A stretch of 64,000 nucleotides of DNA from Xestospongia bergquistia (lineage: Eukaryota; Porifera; Demospongiae; Haplosclerida; Petrosiidae), in contig OZ014413.1 of assembly GCA_963965975.1 (NCBI GenBank), forward strand, positions 7,013,501 through 7,077,500, in the 5' to 3' direction. Position 1 is the first letter of the stretch, and every line of letters begins with the position of its first letter. Both the position numbers and the translations under genes were made by a program. Below, piece after piece: positions 46,503 through 57,890 of the stretch. The notes beneath the pieces are model-generated. The model was not told the origin of the DNA. It did not search any database and saw only the letters and a program-made list of their open reading frames with translations.

Positions 46503-47040
46503 AGTGATATATTATCACCTAGTAGTACATGAAAGATTGCTAATGCATTCACTCCTACATCTTCTCAAAGGTTATACTCAGCTTGTATTGTATGAAAGCA
46601 ATAAGAAATCTCAAGAGAGTCTAATGTTTATGTTGACATCTTTCACTATAGGTGAATGCATTATCATTGTTTTCTTAGTTGATCTAATTAACCACATGCT
46701 ATCACAACTCACCTACTATATGTTTTCCTTCTTTGGTAACTGTTAACAACATCAGCAAGTCAAACCAACTCAAGCAAGTGATATATTATCACCTAGTAGT
46801 ACATGAAAGATTGCTAATGCATTCACTCCTACATCTTCTCAAAGGTTATACTCAGCTTGCAATTGTATGAAAGCAATAAGAAATCTCAAGAGAGTCTAAT
46901 GTTTATGCTGACATCTTTCACTATAGGTGAATGCATTATCATTGTTATCTTAATTAACCACATGCTATCACAACTCACCTACTATGTTTTCCTTCTTTGG
47001 TAACTGTTAACAACATCAGCAAGTCAAACAAACTCAAGCA
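46503..47040 (+). repeat. Tandemly duplicated leader directly upstream of the 598-aa gene
   Basis: A unit of about 274 bp beginning AGTGATATATTATCACC and ending CAACTCAAGCA or AAACTCAAGCA occurs twice, at 46503-46776 and 46777-47040. The second copy ends exactly at the ATG at 47041. In the first copy the position of that ATG is occupied by the start of the second unit. The copies differ by a few substitutions and a roughly 10-bp deletion. The 80-codon frame at 46504-46746 translates this unit and is disrupted in the second copy, so I read it as promoter and 5' UTR. Confidence 0.85.
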
Positions 47041-48837
47041 ATGTCTCTGAAAGTTTTCCTTTACTTAAATTTGCTTGTTGTACTAGGTTGTGTCTGTAAA
47101 GCAACAGAGATACGTGAAAGTCTATTAATTATGGACATTCGTGACAAACCTTTGATGAATCAAGCAAGAGAACATTGTGATTTAGGTCTTCACGTTGACC
47201 AAAATAGAAACTGTGTGTGTCCAACAAGCAATTTTGGTGGTCTTTTGAAGTGTGAAACTTCCAACACCAATCACACACCTATAGTTTTCTTAAAACGAAG
47301 TTATTGGCTTGGCTATATTAACAACAGAACACTAGTAGCTGGTTTATGTAAGTTTTGTGACAGCTTTTATGCCAACACTACTGGCAAGTATATTCAATTG
47401 GAACATAACCATATACAATGTATAGGTTATCGAAATGAGTCTTCTAGTTTGTGTAGTAAGTGTAACAAACATTTTGCTGTCTCTATGAATTCTGAGAAGT
47501 TTGAATGTACTAAAGACTGTAAGAATATACCTAAAAATATTTCCATTTATTTGTTTACACAAATATTTCCTATAACTTTGCTCTTTCTTGGCCTATTTTT
47601 CACAAACTTTGGATTAGTCACAGGTCCTTTAAATGCTGTCATTTTCTTTGCTCAACTTTTTGATAAAGTCTTTGACCTTAGTGGTTTAGGACTAATTCCT
47701 GTTAACAATGCAAGTAAGCATTGGGCAAACATCCATGAAGCTCATTCAATTATTTACGGTATATGGAATTTACATTTCTTTTGGCCAGTGCTTCCTAATT
47801 TCTGTTTTTCAGAGGATATGTCAACAATCAGTATACTTGCGCTGAACTATATAGTTGCTGCATACCCTTTATTACTAATAGGAATAGCTGTTTTCATCCA
47901 CTGGATTGGAAAACAAGTCAACTGGACTGAATGCTGTCATCAAATACCACTATGTTGGCCCAACATTGACTACAATACTTCTCTTGGTAATGTAATAGCT
48001 TCTTTTATTCTCCTATCATATACACAATTTGCTGTTGTTACATTTTACTTGCTTATTCCAACCCCATTGTACAATGCAGACGGTTTCATTATGGCATATA
48101 AAGCATACTATGATGGTTCTATGTCTTACTTTGGTAAAGAGCATGCTCCATATGTCGCAGGGGCATTACTTGTGTCTGTTTTTCTTATTATATTTCCTAT
48201 TATTTTGCTCTTCTTTCGACCACAAGGATCACACATCTTTGACAAAGTACTAAAACCATTTCAAGCTGATTTTCGATGTGGTTGTTTATGTAATTTCTGT
48301 AGAAGTTGTGAAGTTTGGAAATGTTCTCTTAGTATTGGGTTACATGACTATCGCTGGGTAGCTGGCAAATACTTTATACTGCGTCTTTTCTTTCTGTGTT
48401 TGTTTACTGTGTCTCCAGGGTCTGTTGAAGTTTTTCTCATTGAAAGCTTCCTTTGTATGATAGAATCACTTTTCTTTTTAATTTTCAGACCATATAAACA
48501 TTTCTTTTATAACTATCTAGATGGGATTGTGTTTGCTCTACTTGCTTTTATTTCTCTTCTCAATATGTACCAGTATTACCTGACAACTAACAACATGCCT
48601 CTTTCTGAAACTGCTCTGGTCTTCCAATGTGTCTTTCTTTATATACCATTAGTATGGATTATTGGATACATAATTTTTAGAATAAAAAGAAAGATACGTT
48701 GTTGTCAACCACAAAGACATCAACGAAACCTTGTAATAGAACTGAAGGAAGATAACTTTTCTTACAGTAGTACTGATACCAAACAGCTATTTACACAAAG
48801 CATGCCAGAATATGGAACAACACAAAAAATTAACTAG
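47041..48837 (+). CDS. Short multi-pass membrane paralogue of the beta-helix receptors (598 aa)
   Basis: Single-exon gene with a signal peptide (residues 1-21). No beta-helix ectodomain is present. Residues 45-165 are the Cys-rich neck (HCDLGLHVDQNRNCVCPT, YWLGYI, SSLCSKCNKHF, FECTKDC), equivalent to the neck of the 1241- and 1257-aa proteins. The same membrane domain follows: FGLVTGPLNAVIFFAQLFD, WPVLPNFCFSEDM, AYYDGSMSYFGKEHAPY, KPFQADFRCG...YRWVAGKYFILRL and FRPYKHFFYNYLDG. About nine membrane segments. The tail ends in TQSMPEYGTTQKIN with a Tyr that could be phosphorylated (inference). It defines the neck plus membrane domain as the core of this family. I do not recognise a named family. 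Confidence 0.85.
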   Translation: MSLKVFLYLNLLVVLGCVCKATEIRESLLIMDIRDKPLMNQAREHCDLGLHVDQNRNCVCPTSNFGGLLKCETSNTNHTPIVFLKRSYWLGYINNRTLVAGLCKFCDSFYANTTGKYIQLEHNHIQCIGYRNESSSLCSKCNKHFAVSMNSEKFECTKDCKNIPKNISIYLFTQIFPITLLFLGLFFTNFGLVTGPLNAVIFFAQLFDKVFDLSGLGLIPVNNASKHWANIHEAHSIIYGIWNLHFFWPVLPNFCFSEDMSTISILALNYIVAAYPLLLIGIAVFIHWIGKQVNWTECCHQIPLCWPNIDYNTSLGNVIASFILLSYTQFAVVTFYLLIPTPLYNADGFIMAYKAYYDGSMSYFGKEHAPYVAGALLVSVFLIIFPIILLFFRPQGSHIFDKVLKPFQADFRCGCLCNFCRSCEVWKCSLSIGLHDYRWVAGKYFILRLFFLCLFTVSPGSVEVFLIESFLCMIESLFFLIFRPYKHFFYNYLDGIVFALLAFISLLNMYQYYLTTNNMPLSETALVFQCVFLYIPLVWIIGYIIFRIKRKIRCCQPQRHQRNLVIELKEDNFSYSSTDTKQLFTQSMPEYGTTQKIN

Positions 48838-48932
48838 TTATTATGTTGTGGTTACTTTCATTTGTTTACTCGTTTGTTATAGTTTAGTGGTGTTGTATGT
48901 ATTTTGTATTTCTAAAAGCTGCTTTGTGATGT

Positions 48933-48938
48933 AATAAA
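48933..48938 (+). terminator. Poly(A) signal of the 598-aa gene
   Basis: AATAAA 96 nt after the stop codon, with a second AATAAA about 25 nt further on. Confidence 0.5.
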
Positions 48939-49129
48939 CTATTTTCAATTAAACATAATGAATAAAGTGGAGTTCTATTCTGATTGCACACAAATATGTG
49001 CAGATATGTACAGTTCAAATCAATATTATTAAAAGGCCATTGGTATAGTTAGTATAATAACCTGATGCCATAATGGCACTTGTATATAAGAAAGTACGTT
49101 ATAATATACAAGACAAAAGAATGATAATA

Positions 49130-50245
49130 TACCATATGACGAGAGTCCAAATTTGACTACAGACAACACTGACATCTTCATATTCTCAAATGTCACTACA
49201 TATTGTTTCACAAATATTCTTATATAAATCTAACAATATCATTCTCACACAGAATTGAAAAATTAATGATATAGATGATAAAGATATAATAGGATGAATA
49301 AGTTAGAAACTAATATAATTGCAATATTTATTACTTTCACATATAATAGCTCCATCATAAGATTGACTTTGACACATAGAAAACATGAGAAGAATGATAG
49401 TTGTGGTTATGCTTTACGAAATTAGTTTTTGTTCCATTGCAGCAAAATATCCAAGTAGAATGGGTCCAGTGCCTTGTGAGAATCCTAAATTTCCAACATT
49501 GTCATATGAATATACCGTAAAACACAGTATACTTAAATGTCTACGTAGTTAAAACTCATATAAAATACTGATTGTCAATGGCCATGGAGCAAAAAGACTA
49601 CAGACAATTTTAGCTTCCTTATTATTCCAACTACTGCATGTACAGACTGTGTTCTATTGAGACACATCTCAACTCTTCCTTGATATCATGACGCGTCTCC
49701 ATCAGTATAACTACTGTAAGTAGCAAAACGCAGAGCTATTGAATGATAGAGCAGGTATTGATACTGACAATTTAGCACTCAAATTCCACAAAACAGATTA
49801 GCATCTTTACTCACAGAACAATACAAGTCAGCGAGATTATTATAGGACAGTCCAGTACATCACCGGTACAGTTCAAATCAAGGATGTTGTGTTTGATTGT
49901 ATATGAAGAGTAATCAACTACAGATGACACTACTGCACTTAGAATATGTGTACTTACATAAACAAGAAATAGAATTGCTTGAATTTACTATATGGAGAAT
50001 ATTCTATTGTATACAGTCACAACACAACTACAGTCACAGCTACCATCTTTGTTATCCCAGAAGTCAACACAAATACTACCATGTGTTATTCAAGCAGACT
50101 TCAACAGCTCCATGAGAATATGATGACTAGAAAGTGAGCATTAATACATTCTGTCACAATGATATTTTGCCGCATGAACTGAGCCATGTGTAAATGCTTG
50201 AGCAACCACAATGTTTTTACCACAGAGATATTCTAAATATTACAG
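49130..50245 (-). pseudogene. Decayed duplicate of the first exons of the SRCR receptor
   Basis: On the minus strand, from right to left, I can match the signal-peptide exon (about 50160-50245), SRCR1 N-half (about 50030-50125), SRCR1 C-half (about 49775-49930), SRCR2 N-half (about 49565-49740), SRCR2 C-half (about 49335-49515) and SRCR3 N-half (about 49130-49210) of the gene at 28191-42064. Exons are shortened, frameshifted and hold stops. The order and orientation are the same as in the intact gene. The 598-aa gene lies between the two. Confidence 0.85.
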
Positions 50246-51385
50246 AATGATTCATCACAATAGGCTTTATTACATATTTACGTATATAGTAATTTATTTC
50301 AACATGTTCTACCTTGAACAGTGAGCTTTTAAAATATTATAGACTATTTTGCACATCAAAAAGCCAGAAAAGCACAGTTGTGATGATAAATGTCAAGGTA
50401 GAGGCCTGTTCAAACTATTACAATATTAACAATTAAAATGAAAATATTATTATTGAGATTTAACATTGTGCATAATCATGATTATGTCTACTGTCATTAT
50501 TATTATTAATAAATTTATTTGAGGCTGAATGAATATTAGAATGTAAATAGGCCCATGGAAAATATCACCTGGTCTCTCGCTTACACTAACAATAAATAAC
50601 ATATCAATTCTGACTTAACTAATTAATTCATGATCATTGTTTAATTCATCATACATTTTTCCATCTATTCCTCAATGCTTAACTAATACTATTTTAAAAA
50701 AGTCGTTGTGTTTTGTAAAGTTTTGTTTGCCAATGACAACCAAAAATTTGAGTAATTATACTGAAATAATTAAAATAAAATACTAAAATAGTTTATACAG
50801 ATCTGACAATAGAGGACTTCATTATAGCTACCATTATTATTAGTAGTAGTATATACTGACAAATTGGATATCTGTGTAAAAATGTTTACATTCCTTCTCT
50901 TCACATATCACCAAATATATTCCTCTATCTATTAATTTATCTATCCATCCATCCATCCAACAATTCATCTAATCATTCAATTTATACATTCATCAATCCA
51001 ACAAACAACTTGTTCCTTAATTAATTCAATTCACTTTCATATACTATGTTAATATAATATGAACATTGATGAATAAACAACACATATTATTTGTTTACTT
51101 TGTCATGACTAAATAAATTCACATAAAAAGTATAGTTGCATTTTGTATAAAATAATCTACGAAAAATTTACATAAGAAGCTATAACTTGTTTAACATTAT
51201 GCAAACAGTATTTAATTGCAGACTATAAAATACTTTAATTATCAACGTATTTATTATCATGATATAATATGAGAAATGTTACTGTGTTCGTATGTACTAA
51301 ACCTTTAATCGTGTGTAGTCAAAATTTATTAAAATAAAGGTCTTAATAATTGTCAATTATTATTTTATTTTAAAAGTAAACTATC
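50246..51385. other. Intergenic sequence, nothing recognised
   Basis: AT-rich, with a short (CATC)n run near 50944-50960. No gene seen. Confidence 0.5.
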
Positions 51386-52933
51386 TCAATCCGTGGATTC
51401 AAATGATAGTCCTAATTCTCTCCTGAACTCTTCTTCCTGGTCAATATATCTTTCAAAATGTTCCTCAGTTATAAAATGCATGTTAAATTCATTTTCCCTC
51501 ACTCGTAACTTGTATCGCTTTGCTAGTATAACAAATAGTATAAGAATAATGACAATAACTGCACTCTTCATAACATAGTAATAAATATTTTGACAGACAA
51601 TGTCTTCTTTACAATTAAATGGATATTTCCCATTGATATCAATAACATAACCAAGTCCCATAGCTGCATACCATAGGCCAACCATTAAACCTCTCATTTC
51701 ATGAGGAGATTGAGCTATTATGAACTCCAAGGATACAGGGAAAATCAAAGCATATGAAATTCCGAATAATACTTCAGGTATGATCATAGTCTTGTACGAA
51801 GTTGTATCCAGGTAGAAATGTTCTTTACAAACAAAAATAATGACATAATAAATAGTACTAAAAAATGCAAAAAGGAGACCTATTCCAATTCTCTTTAGCA
51901 TACTTGGAATGTAATTGTAGAAACAGGGATATATAACAAACTGATATATTAGGATGGCAAGTCCAGATACTAGAGAGGTCATTGTTCGATTTAATATAAA
52001 GTTTGCAAAGAAATTGAGATCCTTGGTATGAGTATTGAATGCATTCCATGATATTTCCTGACCACAAGATAACCCCACCAGACTTACTAACAGTGGTGTT
52101 AACCTCAAAATAGTCTTGACATCTTGTACCTCTTCTTCTGAGAATGGTCCTCCATATTTTTCCATACCCAGACTTAGTCGTGATGGGTAATCGTCCTCCC
52201 AGTAAGTCAAAGCGCTACGATTACCTGGGTACTTATTCTTTCTGGAATAATTGAGTACTTTAGCAATTAATTTGACTGGATTGATTTTATGAGATGTAGT
52301 GTCCAACCAGTGTTTGAAAAATGAGTTACTAATAATGACAGTAGACACAGCCACACCTGATAATACATAAGACACTATTGAAAACTGTTTGATTAGAATC
52401 TGTCCAAATTGAATAACAACATAGGCAATAGGTATACTTGCAGAGTGGCAGTAAATTATAGCACTCAATTCATCAGCTGAAGCTCCCACAGATTGATCAA
52501 TACTAAATTGAACAATATTGGAACGAAAACTACAATATCCAATGACTTGTAAAATGTAACCAGCAGACATTAATATCAAAAAAGAGAGTGTGGAATCTGA
52601 CAATGTCTTAACAATGACTGCTAAGCCTGCAAATATCCAAGATAAAAATGAGAAATGCACTCCAGTAATGATTGTGTTATATCTACCTGTCTTTACATCA
52701 GCAAGTAGACCAAATAAAGGGAATGAGAGAAACACCAGACAATATGCAATATCAAAGACAAAGTCATATCTGAATTGATGTTGAGTATGACTATGTATAT
52801 AGTTGATTGCTGCAAAAGATTGAAGTAAACTTAAATGAACAAACATTAAGATATCCCATATTATAATAAACTTTACGGAGCGTGAAGTGATACACTGGAT
52901 CCTTCTTCTCCAAGTTGTCAGCTGCTTCATCAT
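51386..52933 (-). CDS. POT/PTR2-like major-facilitator transporter (515 aa), copy 1
   Basis: Single-exon gene with about 12 hydrophobic segments. LFGLLADVKTGRYNTI resembles the loop after TM2 in proton-coupled oligopeptide transporters (SLC15/PTR2). EFIIAQSPHEMRGLMVGLWY matches the POT signature EFxYxQxPxxMxGxxxG in the C-terminal half. A long central loop (KLIAKVLNYSRKNKYPGNRS...EEEVQDVKTILRL) is typical of the family. The TM1 ExxERF proton-coupling motif of POT proteins is not visible, so the mechanism may differ. The substrate is unknown. The C-terminus is acidic (DQEEEFRRELGLSFESTD). A close paralogue lies at 55638-57185 with the same length, strand and no intron. Confidence 0.85.
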   Translation of the reverse strand: MMKQLTTWRRRIQCITSRSVKFIIIWDILMFVHLSLLQSFAAINYIHSHTQHQFRYDFVFDIAYCLVFLSFPLFGLLADVKTGRYNTIITGVHFSFLSWIFAGLAVIVKTLSDSTLSFLILMSAGYILQVIGYCSFRSNIVQFSIDQSVGASADELSAIIYCHSASIPIAYVVIQFGQILIKQFSIVSYVLSGVAVSTVIISNSFFKHWLDTTSHKINPVKLIAKVLNYSRKNKYPGNRSALTYWEDDYPSRLSLGMEKYGGPFSEEEVQDVKTILRLTPLLVSLVGLSCGQEISWNAFNTHTKDLNFFANFILNRTMTSLVSGLAILIYQFVIYPCFYNYIPSMLKRIGIGLLFAFFSTIYYVIIFVCKEHFYLDTTSYKTMIIPEVLFGISYALIFPVSLEFIIAQSPHEMRGLMVGLWYAAMGLGYVIDINGKYPFNCKEDIVCQNIYYYVMKSAVIVIILILFVILAKRYKLRVRENEFNMHFITEEHFERYIDQEEEFRRELGLSFESTD

Positions 52934-55637
52934 CTAAACCTCTTAATCTATGTTATAATGATGTTATTATTTTAAAACAGTTTTTTGGTTAGTTTCAACT
53001 TGTATACTTTATCAAAACGAACATTGTTGTTCATTAATTAGCTTTCAGTTTGTTATAATGTTTGTTTTATAACTGTATAAAGTGTAATATGATATAACTG
53101 TATTTCAAATAACAGTACAGTGTAATAAATTAAACACAATAATAATTAATTATCTTGTTCTACTTGTAACAGTTATTATAATATGTCATATTGAAAATCA
53201 TTACATGGCTGTATGATGAATGTCACAGAAACAAAATACCTGTGAAACATAAATAAGCACTCTATCACAGCTTCTATAGACACAGTTTATGTTGTGTGTG
53301 CTTTGTGAACTACACATGTTCTGTTTAATAAACATGAATCATAGATAAAACAAATGTGATTGGATACAATATTGAATTAATTTATACAAGCAATGTCCAA
53401 TCTTATGTAAGTTGGCTAATATAATCTGTGAACTTAATGACAGTCCTATATCTCAACTGATGTACATTCTTCATAATCAACATATCACTTATATACAATG
53501 GTTCTTGAATCTATAATAGTATAGTTTATAAATGAAAAAGCAAATGGTTTGACAAAATGTCTCTAACATTCAGTATATAAATACTAATAAAATATATTAT
53601 ATTTAGTGGATCAAACTGAGTCCTGTTACTGTAAGGCATCTTGAGTAATAATAAATTTTCTTTCTGAGTGTAATTTTCAAGCTTTTCCACAGTTTCCTTC
53701 ATTTCCTTTGTTTCTCTGTACCAGCTTATTCATAAGTAATATTAATTATTTCATAATATCTATATATGGAAATATGCTGAAACTATACGCAATTCTAGTG
53801 GCACAACAGAATATACAAAGTACTTTTCAATATAATATTCATAGTACATTAAAAGAAGATTATAGTAATAGAACTACTATCATGTATATTATCTGACTAC
53901 AAATGTTGAAGGTTAGTGAGTATTTAAGTAAGAAACAGTTGAACTTGACTTACAGGAGACACACCTCATACCCAATATATATGTGACCCTACCCATCTAT
54001 TTAGTATATATTGCTGCTTATGGCCCTTATTATTCATTTAAATGCACATTACTAGAAATCAGATTCTCATAGATTAACTAATGTCATTGTGGAATTAACA
54101 AAACTTTGATTTTACAGCACATAATATGCTAAGTAGTTCTTAAAGAATCAGTTCATTTTTAACAATTTAAAGGCAGTTTGCTATAGGCTATATGCTAAAC
54201 AAATAAAGTAGAGTTAGATTTGTTTCAATGTTTGGTAAAGAAGAATAACAACATAAAATTTTAATACTATGACACAAGTCAGTAAGTAATTGACATATCA
54301 ATACAAAGTATGTAATTGAGTTGCAAATAAATAAATGGAAGAAGTAGCTTTAATATCTTTGTAAATCTAATAGCTTAATACTTCTTATTGTATGTAAAGA
54401 AATATATATGTTCATAATTAGCCAACATGCTAACAACGACCTTCTTATTTTGTGGAGATTGAGCTATTATTGCAAATTAAAGAGATGATAAAAATACCGT
54501 ATATATGAATTTACGAGAAGGAGCTAATTTTAGGAAACTAAACTTACCCAATTCCATGACAACATAGAGACATACGCTTGGCGTGTGTGTGTATGTGTGT
54601 AGCAATAAGGATCACGAAAATTAAAATTCGCAATGCCCAAAAAATAAAAAAATATTCCCCCTCGAAATTTTCCTAGTAAACAATACATACATGTGACAAT
54701 ATTACTATGACCAAATCTCAGAAAAGGCATCATTTTGACAATTTTGATAATGTGATGTATATAGCATAAATTGTGTGCCTTAAAAAAGATTTATCACCAA
54801 ATTATTTATATAGTATGTACTTAATCTATTACCAAATACTCAGACTGATTACTGAATAGGACAAAATCTAGACAAAACAATATTGCTCTCTACGTTAAAT
54901 ATATTACTTCAGCTACACAAAGAATCAAAGTAGCTCTTAAAAGTTATCTTATATTATATTAATATGATAGCAAATCAAAGCGTTTACACGAATTTAAAGC
55001 AACAGACCTGGCTAAGCATTTTATATTTCTAAGAATTAAAAATCTTTATTATCTATATAAACAATTGAATTCATAGTACATAAAAAAATTAAGTTTACTT
55101 TTTGTATCAATTTTAATATATCACTTCATTACATGTATGCATCCTGTTTAACCATATCTTGGTTTAATTTATCAATATACACTAGTACTCCTGAACACTA
55201 CCTTCTACAATGTTATAGTGATAATGAAAGTTTATGTACTATTAATATCAACTACTCACTCACCACACAAGGAAACTTTTATTCTATCTTAAACTATAAT
55301 TGCAATATCATTAGTTTGCTACTATAATGCCAAAATATATCTGCTAAAATATATGTTCATTAGTGTTTGATTAGATTCTTTGAGGTCAAGATTGAAATGT
55401 TTAAAACCAACTCTTTTATACAATTCCCTCTTACAAGCTAATGAATAATTTACACATACAAATATTAATATATACTACAACAAGTCATTTACTAAAAAAT
55501 TAAATCAGAAGCTAAAATTAAATATTAACAACCAGTGAACTAACTAAAATTAAAGCAAAACATTTTTAAAGAAACTACATGTATTGATGACAAAATTTAA
55601 TAAAAAGGTCTTAATTCATTAGTTTAAGTAAACTGTC
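52934..55637. other. Intergenic sequence between the two transporter genes
   Basis: 2.7 kb of AT-rich sequence. Small frames at 53708-53896, 54530-54733 and 55133-55327 have no recognisable motif. A short (GT)n run lies near 54580-54600. Confidence 0.5.
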
Positions 55638-57185
55638 TCAATATGTGGATTCAAATGATAGTCCCATTTCTCTCCTGAACTCCTCTTCCTGATCCATATA
55701 TCTTTCATAATGTTCCTCAGCTATCAAATGTATGTTAATTTCATTTTCCCTCACTCGTAACTTGTATCGTTTTGCTATTATAACAAATAGTAAAAGAATA
55801 ATGACAATAACTGCACTCTTCATGACATAGTAATAAATGTTTTGACAGACGATGTCTTCTTTACAATTAAATGGATATTTTCCATTGATATCAATAACAT
55901 AACCAAGTCCCATAGCTGCATACCATAGGCCAACCATTAAACCTCTCATTTCATGAGGAGATTGAGCTATTATGAACTCCAAAGATGTAGGGAAAACTAT
56001 TGCATAGGAAATTCCATACAATATTTCAGGCACAATCATAGCTTTATATGAAGTTGAGTCCAAATGGAAATGTTCTTTACAAGCGAAAATGATAACATAA
56101 TAAGTAGTAGTGAAAAAAGCCAAAAGTAAGCCCAATCCAATTCTCTTTAGCATACTGGGAATGTAATTGTAGAAACAGGGATATATAACAAACTGATATA
56201 ATAGCAGGGCAACTACAGATACTAAAGAGGACATTGTTCGATCTAATATAAAGTTTGTAAGGAAGCTGAATTCATCTTTATGAGCATTGAATGCTTTCCA
56301 TGACAATTCCTGTCCACATGAAAAACCAACTACACTTATTAACAGTGGTATTAAACGTAGCATTGTCTTGACATCTTGTACCTCCTCTTCTGAGAAAGGT
56401 CCTCCATATTTTTCCATACCTAGATCAAGACGTGATGGGTAGTCCTCCTCCCAGTAAGTCAGTGCACTACGATTACTTGGGTACTTGTTCTTTCTGGAAT
56501 AATTGAGTACTTTAGCAATTAATTTGACAGGATTGATTTTATGAGGTGTAGTGTCCAACCAGTGTTTGAACAATGAGTTGGTAATAATGACAATAGATAC
56601 GGCCACACCTGATAATACAAAATATACTATTGCATATTGCTTGATTATAATTTGTCCAATATGAATAATGACAAATATAACAGGCACACTTGTAGAGTGC
56701 CAGTAAATTATAGCACTCAGTTCATCAGCTGAAGCTCCCACAGATTGATCAATACTAAATTGGACAATATTAGAATGAAAACTAGCATATCCAATGACTT
56801 GTAAAATGTAACCAACACATAATAATATTAAGAAAAAGAGTGTGGAATCTGAGAATGTCTTAACAATGACTGCCAAGCCACCAATCATCCAAGATAAAAA
56901 TGAGAAATACACTCCAGTAATGATTGTATTATATCTACCTGTCTTGACATCAGCAAATAGACCAAACAAAGGATAGGAGAGATATATCAGACAAGATGCA
57001 ATATCAAAGACAAAGTCGTATCTGAATTGGTGTTGAGTCTGACTATGTATATAGCTCATTGCTGCAAAAGAATGAAGTAAACTTAAATGAACAAACATTA
57101 AGATATCCCATATTATGATGAACTTTACAGAGCGTGAACTGATACACTGGATCCTTCTTCTCCAAATCTTCAGCTGCTTCATCAT
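55638..57185 (-). CDS. POT/PTR2-like major-facilitator transporter (515 aa), copy 2
   Basis: Same length and architecture as the gene at 51386-52933, and clearly a tandem duplicate. The C-terminal third is nearly identical (IIAQSPHEMRGLMVGLWYAA, then YPFNCKEDIVCQNIYYYVMK). The membrane segments around residues 60-230 and 280-370 are more diverged, where substrate contacts would be expected (inference). The ExxERF motif is again missing in TM1. No intron. Upstream lies a third, truncated copy on the same strand. Confidence 0.85.
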   Translation of the reverse strand: MMKQLKIWRRRIQCISSRSVKFIIIWDILMFVHLSLLHSFAAMSYIHSQTQHQFRYDFVFDIASCLIYLSYPLFGLFADVKTGRYNTIITGVYFSFLSWMIGGLAVIVKTFSDSTLFFLILLCVGYILQVIGYASFHSNIVQFSIDQSVGASADELSAIIYWHSTSVPVIFVIIHIGQIIIKQYAIVYFVLSGVAVSIVIITNSLFKHWLDTTPHKINPVKLIAKVLNYSRKNKYPSNRSALTYWEEDYPSRLDLGMEKYGGPFSEEEVQDVKTMLRLIPLLISVVGFSCGQELSWKAFNAHKDEFSFLTNFILDRTMSSLVSVVALLLYQFVIYPCFYNYIPSMLKRIGLGLLLAFFTTTYYVIIFACKEHFHLDSTSYKAMIVPEILYGISYAIVFPTSLEFIIAQSPHEMRGLMVGLWYAAMGLGYVIDINGKYPFNCKEDIVCQNIYYYVMKSAVIVIILLLFVIIAKRYKLRVRENEINIHLIAEEHYERYMDQEEEFRREMGLSFESTY

Positions 57186-57384
57186 TTGAATTTCTTTATG
57201 TATATGTTCTAAAATGATGTTAGTATTCCAAAATAGTTGCTTTTATTTTGTTAGTTTACTGATATATTACAGCTTGTATACTAGATCAAAACTAACATTG
57301 ATGTTCTTTAATTAGCTTTCAGTTTTGTCATAATGTTTTTATTACAATAGTATCAAAGTGTACTATAATATAACTGTACAGCAG

Positions 57385-57890
57385 TGGTACTAATCGTAAC
57401 ATAATCTTGACATCTTGTACCTCCTCTTCTCAGAAAGGTCCTCCATATTTTTCCATATCCATATCAAGTTGTGCTGGGTAGTCCTCCTCCCAGAAAGTTA
57501 AAGCATTACAATTACCCCTTTTATTTGTTTTTCTGGAATAATTGAGTACTTTTGCAATTAATTTGACTGGATTGATTTTATGAGGTGTAGTTTCCAACAA
57601 GTGTTTAAAGAATGAGTTGATAATAATGACAATAAATACAGCACACCTGATAATATATAATACACTATTACATATTGTTTGACTATAATTTGTCCAATAT
57701 GAATAGTGACAAATATAACAGGCACATTTATAGAGTGCAAGTAAATTATAATTTTCATTACTATTATCAGCCCATGAATTTGATTCAACTAGCATGTTAA
57801 AAGTTTTTTCCTTTGTTGTTGAATAGCAGACTTGACTTTTTTTGAGCATCTTGTAATTCAACAGATTGGAATAGCTCAAACAATGTTAGT
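57385..57890 (-). pseudogene. Fragment of a third POT-like transporter gene
   Basis: It matches residues of about 150-280 of the 515-aa paralogues: NSFFKHLLETTPHKINPVKL, then LNYSRKTNKRGNCNALTFWE and DMEKYGGPF. A TGA follows at the Ser of GGPFSEEE, after which EEEV continues in frame for a few codons. Both ends of the gene are absent. Confidence 0.85.

Noticed and set aside
46504-46746. 80-codon open frame as a small protein gene
   Set aside because: It lies in the duplicated leader; the second copy of the same unit breaks the frame, and composition is not protein-like.
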